A stretch of 64,000 nt of DNA, taken from the NCBI GenBank assembly GCA_024405115.1, contig JAKSPD010000005.1, positions 33,933 through 97,932 of the forward strand, written 5' to 3'. Each line of letters starts with the position of its first letter. Position 1 is the first letter of the stretch. Below are positions 58,442-64,000 of this stretch, one piece after another. Position numbers and translations under genes: made by a program. The stretch is from Lachnospiraceae bacterium. GTDB taxonomy: Bacteria > Bacillota > Clostridia > Lachnospirales > Lachnospiraceae. Under the pieces are notes generated by a model. It worked only from the letters and a program-made list of their open reading frames with translations, made no database searches and was not told the DNA's origin.

Positions 58442-59281
58442 ATGGGGAAAGGAAATACGCATATGAAATGGAAAATAGCCATGGCGCAGCTTTCCGAGTG
58501 TGACGACTGGAAGGTAAATGTAAAAAAGGCTGAAGGAATGATCCGTGACGCAAAAGCTCAGGGTGCTTCCATGGCGGTTTTTCCGGAATGCTTTATGCAG
58601 GTATTTCCTAAAGGTACCCCGTCGGACGTCATCATTGAAAGCGCCCAATCTACTGACGGGCCTTTTGTGACCGAAATGAAAGAACTGGCGTCAGAATACG
58701 GGATGTGGCTTGTATTTGGGATGGTTGAGAAAATCCCTGATGATGACCAGCATACAAAGAATACCGTGATCGTAACTGATGACGCCGGAATAGTGCGGGA
58801 TGTTTATTCAAAAACACATCTGTTTGACAGCTTTGGTTATAAGGAATCAAAACATGTGGCATCGGGAGATGAACTGTTCACCCCGATTGACACCCCGTTT
58901 GGGAAAATGGGCCTTTTCGTATGCTTTGAACTGCGTTTTCCGGAAGTGGCAAGGCTTCAGGCCCTTTCGGGAGCGGACTTTATAGTCATGCCCACAGCCT
59001 GGGTAAAAGGAGAACAGAAGAGCCATCAGCTTCATACACTTTTAGAGGCGAGAGCCATGGAAAATGAGGTATGGATTGCCTGCTGTGACCGTTGTGGCGG
59101 TGTCTCCCTAGGTGAAAGCGCACTTGTGAGTCCCTTGGGAAATGAGATAGCTTTGGCTGGCGCAGATGAAGAACTTCTGATAGGCGAGATTGACACAGAA
59201 CCCCAGCAGAAGATACGGGAAACCCTTCCTGCATTTAAATGCCGAAGAGCCGACCTGTACACTCTGGAAAAAACTGAATAA
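58442..59281 (+). CDS. Carbon-nitrogen hydrolase (nitrilase family)
   Basis: 279 residues. Catalytic triad E49 (VFPEC), K124 (YSKTHLFD) and C161 (FVCFELRFPE) complete. The branch resembles predicted amidases such as omega-amidase/YafV rather than true nitrilases. The start may instead be the ATG seven codons in (MKWKIAMAQL), which is the usual family N-terminus; both have a plausible ribosome site. Convergent with the AraC gene across an 11-base gap. Probable partner of the flavoprotein in a small catabolic unit. Confidence 0.88.
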   Translation: MGKGNTHMKWKIAMAQLSECDDWKVNVKKAEGMIRDAKAQGASMAVFPECFMQVFPKGTPSDVIIESAQSTDGPFVTEMKELASEYGMWLVFGMVEKIPDDDQHTKNTVIVTDDAGIVRDVYSKTHLFDSFGYKESKHVASGDELFTPIDTPFGKMGLFVCFELRFPEVARLQALSGADFIVMPTAWVKGEQKSHQLHTLLEARAMENEVWIACCDRCGGVSLGESALVSPLGNEIALAGADEELLIGEIDTEPQQKIRETLPAFKCRRADLYTLEKTE

Positions 59282-59291
59282 ATCCTTCTTT

Positions 59292-60122
59292 TCAGCCTGG
59301 TTTAAGACTCTTTCTGTATTCTCTCGGAGAGGTTCCGTAATGAGATGAGAAAGTGTTTGCAAAATGCGGCAGGTCGTAAAAGCCGACTGAATGGGCAATT
59401 TCCGTAGTAGAGATGGTGGATTCTTCCATCATCTTTTTTGCTTGTTCCAAACGGTAGTTAACAAGCCATTCCCTTGGGGAAATCCCCGTCCTTTTTTTGA
59501 AAAGCCTGTAAAAATAAGAATGTTCAATTCCAATATAAGCCGCAATACTTGAAACAGAAATATCATATGGATAATTGGTTTTCATATAGGCAATCGCCTT
59601 ATCAATATATACATCCTGTGCCTTACCCTGATTAAGCTCTGCACTTCTTGTCTCAACAATCTGAGACATGCACATTAAAAAGTAACCGATAACATCATAT
59701 CCGAGCCTTTTTCCAGATCCTCCGGATTTTACCATGGATGAAAGATTTTTGAGCATTTCTGAATCCATCTTGTAGGGGACAATTGGATTGGCAGGGGTTA
59801 CACCTATGGTTCGTATTAATGATAATACGTCTTCACCTGTAACTATGGCAAAGTAGTATTCCCAAGGGTCTTCACTGTCAGCTATATAGGTGGTGCTCAG
59901 GTCCGGGAAGATGGTGAAACATTCCCCTGCATGAATCTCAAAGGTCTTATCTTCAATTGTACAGTACCCTTTTCCCTTAACAACGAAGGTAAACGAGTGA
60001 TTTGGATAATATCTTATATTGCAGAGATGGCTGGGGTGACATTTCTGCCACCCGCAGGTGATGACGCTAAGCCCGTGATTAGGACAAAGCTCTATATAAT
60101 GTCTATCGTCGACGTATGACAT
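59292..60122 (-). CDS. AraC-family transcriptional regulator
   Basis: 276 residues from the ATG preceded by GGAGG. N-terminal cupin-type effector domain (about 1-140: NHSFTFVVKGKGYCTIEDKTFEIHAGECFTIFP). C-terminal pair of helix-turn-helices (about 180-272: VSSIAAYIGIEHSYFYRLFKKRTGISPREWLVNYRLEQAKKMM, then ISTTEIAHSVGFYDLPHFANTFSSHYGTSPREYRK). Transcribed away from dctP across a 267-base region with phased direct repeats, so it very likely controls the TRAP genes and itself. Effector unknown; the AraC-cupin type commonly senses sugars or acids. Confidence 0.93.
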   Translation of the reverse strand: MSYVDDRHYIELCPNHGLSVITCGWQKCHPSHLCNIRYYPNHSFTFVVKGKGYCTIEDKTFEIHAGECFTIFPDLSTTYIADSEDPWEYYFAIVTGEDVLSLIRTIGVTPANPIVPYKMDSEMLKNLSSMVKSGGSGKRLGYDVIGYFLMCMSQIVETRSAELNQGKAQDVYIDKAIAYMKTNYPYDISVSSIAAYIGIEHSYFYRLFKKRTGISPREWLVNYRLEQAKKMMEESTISTTEIAHSVGFYDLPHFANTFSSHYGTSPREYRKSLKPG

Positions 60123-60173
60123 GGTTGCCTCCAATATCTTTCTAATGCAATATAAATATAAATGTGAAACATG

Positions 60174-60229
60174 ATTTTTACAAGTTTTGAAACACGGAAT
60201 TTTAAAAGAAGCAATATTTTTACAAGTTT
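60174..60229. promoter_or_regulatory. Putative AraC-family operator: phased direct repeats
   Basis: Two perfect copies of ATTTTTACAAGTTT (60174-60187 and 60216-60229), start to start 42 bases, i.e. four helical turns. They lie between the AraC gene and the dctP promoter. Confidence 0.65.
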
Positions 60230-60259
60230 ACATTCAGTTTGTATATCGAATTAGGATAT

Positions 60260-60287
60260 TCCCAATGTTATAATCGTGACGTTGGGA
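60260..60287. promoter_or_regulatory. dctP promoter within an inverted repeat
   Basis: Extended -10 TGtTATAAT (-10 at 60269-60274) without a good -35, consistent with an activator-dependent promoter. The -10 sits in the spacer of the inverted repeat TCCCAA / TTGGGA (60260-60265, 60282-60287). About 115 bases before the dctP ATG. Confidence 0.55.
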
Positions 60288-60389
60288 GTTATGCATGACA
60301 ATATATACAAAAATAAATAGTAATTTTATGAATAATGCACAAACCTAACGGCTCATTATTAAAGAGGAAAATGAAAGAGAGGAAACATT

Positions 60390-61451
60390 ATGAAAAAGCT
60401 TTTAGCAGTATTACTTGCTACAGCAATGGTTTTAGGACTTGCAGCATGCGGCAGCACAGCAACTGCAACAACAACCGCGGCACCGGCAGCTACTGAAGCG
60501 CCGGCAGCTACTGAGGCAGCAGCAAAGAAGCTCCTTGATAAGCCTATCGTATTCAAGGTAAGTTACGTTGAGAACCCTGATACAGCAATGGGAACAATAA
60601 TGCCCAAGGCTTTCAAGAAGGCTCAGGAACTTTGCAATGATGAAGTACAGTTTGAGTTCTATCCCTCAGCACAGCTTGGAAACGAAGCAGATGTTATGGA
60701 GCAGATTTCAAATGGTGCTCCCATCATCGGTGTAGCAGGATATGACGATATGTCAGCTACCGTTCCCGCCTGCATCCCGCTCGCAGTACCCTATGTATTT
60801 GAATCGATTGAAGAAGTATGTAACTTTGGTAAGTCTGATTATTTCAAGGAGCTTCAGAAGCAGATGGAGTCATCAGGATTCGTTCCGATGTGCTCAGGCT
60901 CACTTGGAGTTCGTCACTTTATTTCAACCTGCCCCATTACCTGCGCTGATGACATTAAGGGCAAAATCATACGTATGGGTAACTCAAACCCCTGCCAGTC
61001 ATTCATAACAGCTATTGGTGGAACGCCAGCAACTACAGCCTGGGCAGATAACTATTCACTTCTTCAGACCGGTGCAATCGATGGATGTGAGGCAGCTCTT
61101 GATACACTCTATTCATCATCACTTTATGAAGTATGTACAAACCTTTGCCTTTCAGGTCATCTCTGCACACCCTTCATGTTCGTTACAAGCCCTGAAAACT
61201 GGAATAAGATTCCCGCAGAATATCAGAAGCTTATAATTGAGGCTCTTTCAGAAGGTACAGAAGAGCTTGCCAAGAAGCTTGATGAAGATTCACCGATGTA
61301 TGTCCAGAAGTTTAAGGACGCAGGTGTTGAGGTTTGTGAGAACCCCGATGTTGCAAGTTTCAGAGAGTATACTCTTAAGGAGTATGATTATCTCGGAATC
61401 GACAGATCAGAATACGACAAGATCCGTGAAGCCATTAAGAGCGTTATGTAA
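60390..61451 (+). CDS. dctP: TRAP transporter substrate-binding lipoprotein (DctP)
   Basis: 353 residues with strong ribosome site GAGAGGAAA. Lipobox LAAC (about C20), then a low-complexity Ala/Thr linker (about 21-48), then the DctP domain: FEFYPSAQLGNEADVMEQISNGA, DDIKGKIIRMGNS, QTGAIDGCEAALDTLYS. The conserved carboxylate-binding arginine is probably in KIIRMGN. Binds an organic acid or related anion outside the cell and passes it to DctQM. It is separated from dctQ by a stable hairpin. Confidence 0.94.
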   Translation: MKKLLAVLLATAMVLGLAACGSTATATTTAAPAATEAPAATEAAAKKLLDKPIVFKVSYVENPDTAMGTIMPKAFKKAQELCNDEVQFEFYPSAQLGNEADVMEQISNGAPIIGVAGYDDMSATVPACIPLAVPYVFESIEEVCNFGKSDYFKELQKQMESSGFVPMCSGSLGVRHFISTCPITCADDIKGKIIRMGNSNPCQSFITAIGGTPATTAWADNYSLLQTGAIDGCEAALDTLYSSSLYEVCTNLCLSGHLCTPFMFVTSPENWNKIPAEYQKLIIEALSEGTEELAKKLDEDSPMYVQKFKDAGVEVCENPDVASFREYTLKEYDYLGIDRSEYDKIREAIKSVM

Positions 61452-61486
61452 TTAATATTTTTAAGGATTGCAACAAAGAGTTATTT

Positions 61487-61527
61487 ATGAGGATGAAGTG
61501 GGGCTGTAAGCCCCATGGAGTCCTCAT
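61487..61527 (+). other. Two-part hairpin between dctP and dctQ
   Basis: Outer stem ATGAGGA / TCCTCAT and inner stem TGGGGCT / AGCCCCA with a GTA loop, separated by a 5+5 internal loop. No T run follows, so it is not a terminator; it is placed to protect the dctP message end. Confidence 0.6.
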
Positions 61528-61574
61528 ATTAAAAAGGGTCGTGAATGACGACCATGATTTGGAAAGGTATAGTT

Positions 61575-62078
61575 ATGACAGAAGAGAAGAAAGGCTTAAG
61601 CTTTGAAAAAATAAGACTTCTTCCAGATATGATTGCCGGACTCGCACTTATAGTTATCATCTGTCTCGAAACGGCACAGTGTATTGACCGCTACTGCTTC
61701 CGTCAGACCATCATGTTTGTGGATGACGTTGTTGTCATCTGCTTCTCATGGGCTGTGTTTGTAGGTGCAGCTGCGGCTTATCGCAGGAAGATGCACTACG
61801 GTCTTGAAATCATCATGAACCGTTTTGGACCATCGGCAAAACCGTATTATATTGCGTTTGTTCAGCTTTTGGCAACAGTGCTTTTTGGCTATCTTACGTA
61901 CAGAAGCATCATACTTTTTATAAAGAGTGGTTCAAAGATACTTGCTACGACACGTATTTCCTATAAATGGGTGGATGCAGGCGCCATCATAGGATTTGCA
62001 CTTATGACTGTATATGGTCTGGAATTCTTTATCGATGACCTTAAAAAAATCAAGGCATTAAAGGAGGATAAAGCGTGA
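61575..62078 (+). CDS. dctQ: TRAP transporter small membrane subunit (DctQ)
   Basis: 167 residues from the ATG preceded by AAAGG (an in-frame ATG ten codons earlier is not preceded by a site). Four membrane helices: about 19-39, 51-72, 90-112 and 133-153, with WAVFVGAAAAYRRKMHYGLE, the typical DctQ signature, at about 58-77. Bridges DctP and DctM. GTGA overlap with dctM. Confidence 0.9.
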   Translation: MTEEKKGLSFEKIRLLPDMIAGLALIVIICLETAQCIDRYCFRQTIMFVDDVVVICFSWAVFVGAAAAYRRKMHYGLEIIMNRFGPSAKPYYIAFVQLLATVLFGYLTYRSIILFIKSGSKILATTRISYKWVDAGAIIGFALMTVYGLEFFIDDLKKIKALKEDKA

Positions 62079-63373
62079 ATATTAATATTTTCCTTCCTCT
62101 ACTATGCGTAGTTATACTTGCTTTTGCAGGTATTCCCATATGGCTTGCAATGGTCTGCGGACTTATTCCGTATTTTGGAATACTTCAGCCCATTCCTGCG
62201 CAGATAATAATTCAGAGAATTGTAAATACCGTTGAATCCCAGTCTTATCTGGCGATTCCGCTTTTCATAACTTCCGGCGTTATAATGAATTACGCGGGAA
62301 TTTCATCAAGACTTCTTGATCTGGCTGATGCACTTGTTGGTCATCTCCCAGGCGGTTTAGGACACTGTAACGTTCTTCTTTCAGTACTTATGGGTGGTGT
62401 ATCCGGTTCAGCCGCAGCTGATGCCGCAATGGAATCAAAAATCCTTGTGCCTGAAATGGAAAAGAGAGGATACAGCAAGGAGTTTTCCGGAGCAGTAACC
62501 ATTGCATCCTCACTGATTACACCTATCATTCCTCCAGGAATGGGACTTGTAATGTACGCCATGGCAACTAACACCTCTGTTGGACAGATTTTCTGTGCGG
62601 GTTATTCGGCAGGCCTACTTGCAATGATCCTTCAGATGATCTATGTATACTTTGTATCGAAAAAGCGTGGGTATAAGGGCAACAGGACTAAGATGGCCTC
62701 CGCAGGAGAAATAGGAAGACTTGTCTGGAAGGCTTTTCCGGCACTTCTGCTTCCGTTCGGACTTATTCTTCTGCTTCGTATGGGCGTTGCAACCGCAACT
62801 GAGGTTGGAGCTGTCTGCTGTGTTTATGCCTTCATAGTTGGTGCCTTCATTTATAAGGAAATCAGAGTAGAGCATTTATGGAAGATACTGGTTGAGTCCC
62901 TTTCAGGGAACGCCGTTGTAATGGTACTTGTATGTGCTGCGGCACCGCTTTCATATTTCTTTACATATGAAGGAATCCCGCAGGCACTTACAAATGCAAT
63001 CATATCTTCCGGAATGAGCAAGGGAATGTTCCTTCTTCTTGTTAACATCATCCTTCTCGTTATCGGTATGTTCATGGAAGGCGGAGCTCCGCTTATCATC
63101 CTTGCGCCGCTTCTTGCACCTATAGCAGCAAAATATGGATATCCGCTTGTTACTTTCGGACTTATGATGGATTTCAATCTCGGTATCGGAAATATGACAC
63201 CGCCCTTTGGAATCGTTCTTTATCAGGTAAGAGGTGTTATCAATGCAAAATTTGGAGAACTTGTAAAAGAGTGCGTGCCTTTTATCATAATAATGCTTAT
63301 TGTTCTTGCGGTAGTTACATATATTCCTGACTTCAGCATGTGGCTTCCGAGGCTGGTTTACGGACTTAAGTAA
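62075..63373 (+). CDS. dctM: TRAP transporter large membrane subunit (DctM)
   Basis: 432 residues, about 12 membrane segments. Starts with GTG in the dctQ stop (GTGA). Characteristic GGVSGSAAADAAMESKILVPEM and ITPIIPPGMGLVMYA (DctM substrate/sodium site), and the second GNMTPPFGIVLYQVRG repeat near 370. Sodium-coupled carrier of the system. Confidence 0.94.
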   Translation: MNINIFLPLLCVVILAFAGIPIWLAMVCGLIPYFGILQPIPAQIIIQRIVNTVESQSYLAIPLFITSGVIMNYAGISSRLLDLADALVGHLPGGLGHCNVLLSVLMGGVSGSAAADAAMESKILVPEMEKRGYSKEFSGAVTIASSLITPIIPPGMGLVMYAMATNTSVGQIFCAGYSAGLLAMILQMIYVYFVSKKRGYKGNRTKMASAGEIGRLVWKAFPALLLPFGLILLLRMGVATATEVGAVCCVYAFIVGAFIYKEIRVEHLWKILVESLSGNAVVMVLVCAAAPLSYFFTYEGIPQALTNAIISSGMSKGMFLLLVNIILLVIGMFMEGGAPLIILAPLLAPIAAKYGYPLVTFGLMMDFNLGIGNMTPPFGIVLYQVRGVINAKFGELVKECVPFIIIMLIVLAVVTYIPDFSMWLPRLVYGLK

Positions 63374-63382
63374 GGAGAAAAA

Positions 63383-63931
63383 ATGGATTTTAAGGATCAG
63401 TTGATTATGAGACACCCGGATCTTACAAAGGTACCGGACGTAGTGCTCCCAGAAGGATACAGGCTTCATGATTACGAGCCTGAATTAAAGGACAGATGGA
63501 CGGAAATCGTTGTCAGTGCTTTTGATGAGCCTTATGACTTTGATGATAAGACGGCGCGCCCCAAGTGGTCTCCTGAAAGAATGAAATTTGTGGAAGTGGA
63601 CGGTGTTGATGTGGCAACAGCCACCTGCTATGAACACTGGGATTACCCCGGTGAGGGCTTCCTTCATATGGTCGGAACCGCAAAGGAAGGAAAAGGCAAA
63701 GGCGCAGGCCGCATTGCAACACAGGCCGTTCTTACATGGTTAAGGGATCATGGATATAAGACATGCATTCTTTCAACAGATGATTTCAGGCTCCCGGCAC
63801 TTCATGTATATTATTCGTTAGGTTTCAGACCTGTGATGAACAGGGAGGATATGCCTGAAAGATGGAAAAAGGTATACGAAAATATCGGCGTTGACGCAGA
63901 TCCGATGGAAGAACAGTGCACGGAGATTTAA
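63383..63931 (+). CDS. GNAT-family N-acetyltransferase
   Basis: 182 residues behind AAGGAGA. Acetyl-CoA-binding block FLHMVGTAKEGKGKGAGRIATQAVLTWLRDHGYKTCILSTDD (about 93-135), with the G-x-G-x-[GA] pyrophosphate loop GKGKGAGR, and PALHVYYSLGFRPV near the end. An N-terminal helix-rich region is extra. Acceptor unknown; co-transcribed with the TRAP genes, so it may act on the imported compound. Confidence 0.85.
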   Translation: MDFKDQLIMRHPDLTKVPDVVLPEGYRLHDYEPELKDRWTEIVVSAFDEPYDFDDKTARPKWSPERMKFVEVDGVDVATATCYEHWDYPGEGFLHMVGTAKEGKGKGAGRIATQAVLTWLRDHGYKTCILSTDDFRLPALHVYYSLGFRPVMNREDMPERWKKVYENIGVDADPMEEQCTEI

Positions 63932-63947
63932 ATTTGAGGTATTATAA

Positions 63948-64000
63948 ATGGTAACAGCAGCAGAAGTAAAACAGAAGGCTAAAGAGTACGGAGCAGACCT
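63948..64000 (+). CDS. Partial gene, start only; epoxyqueuosine-reductase-like or 4Fe-4S protein possible
   Basis: ATG at 63948 with GAGG 10 bases upstream; 17 codons are visible (MVTAAEVKQKAKEYGAD), then the window ends. The KAKEYGAD start resembles the first helix of QueG-type corrinoid/4Fe-4S reductases (KxKELGAD), but that is too short to be sure. Confidence 0.4.
   Translation, partial: MVTAAEVKQKAKEYGAD

Noticed and set aside
61487..61527. Intrinsic terminator between dctP and dctQ
   Set aside because: No T run follows, and dctQM must be transcribed; treated as a stabilising hairpin.

Overview
The window is about 64 kb of bacterial chromosome that looks like a Lachnospiraceae-type Clostridium (Firmicutes, probably anaerobic). 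The evidence is the ireB-ruvX-DUF1292 block, RNase J, MtaB, ChW-type cell-wall repeats, choline-binding-type repeats, CIRCE heat-shock operators, strong AGGAGG ribosome sites with GTG/TTG starts, many 4-nt ATGA overlaps, a Tad pilus locus without a secretin, and large radical-SAM enzymes. The species is inferred from gene style only. I see no insertion sequence, prophage or CRISPR array, and no gene-free stretch longer than 300 bases. One tRNA gene (Lys, CTT) is present.

Layout. 1-0.6 kb: 5' part of htpG on the minus strand with promoter and CIRCE. 0.7-8.6 kb: cell-wall island (SH3/ChW polysaccharide deacetylase, D,D-carboxypeptidase, four-repeat NlpC/P60 lipoprotein) followed by a VanR/VanS-like two-component system. 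8.6-13.8 kb: trmB, asd, ung, uppP, mnmA and a secreted amidase. 13.9-16.1 kb: uracil permease behind an attenuator-type leader, then hsp20 with its own CIRCE. 16.2-19 kb: Nif11-like small protein, YugP protease, XRE repressor divergent from an alpha-CTD-like small protein, and a choline-binding-type surface protein. 19-22.9 kb: aspartase with a divergent LysR regulator, a membrane DUF4145-like protein, tRNA-Lys.

23.1-32.5 kb: one Tad/Flp pilus operon with two GxGD peptidases, TadZ, TadA, TadB, TadC, Flp, TadE-like pseudopilins and accessory proteins (DUF5702-like, DUF6382-like). 32.5-41.4 kb: DUF2974 hydrolase, ybaK, rsmE, an intracellular glycosidase-like propeller, a lysine-rich XRE protein, cysteine desulfurase with thiI, YgiQ radical SAM enzyme, and an HPr-like protein without the active histidine. 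41.5-54.2 kb: a dense housekeeping run (mtaB, ireB, ruvX, DUF1292, RNase J, MltG-like, trmR, trhP, YdcF-like, M16 peptidase, era, Suv3-like helicase). 54.3-64 kb: two lipoproteins, a NifX-FKBP fusion, a flavoprotein, a nitrilase-family amidase, an AraC regulator divergent from a TRAP transporter (dctPQM), a GNAT enzyme and the first codons of a further gene.

Functional themes are cell-envelope remodelling, tRNA modification (trmB, mnmA, thiI with its desulfurase, mtaB, trmR/trhP), a Gram-positive Tad pilus with unusual domain add-ons, and a regulated TRAP uptake cluster. The most noteworthy signals are the uracil-permease leader, which resembles pyrBI-type coupled attenuation; the Tad proteins with extra zinc-ribbon-like and Ig-like domains; the alpha-CTD-like protein facing an XRE repressor; and the exactly phased direct repeats upstream of dctP.
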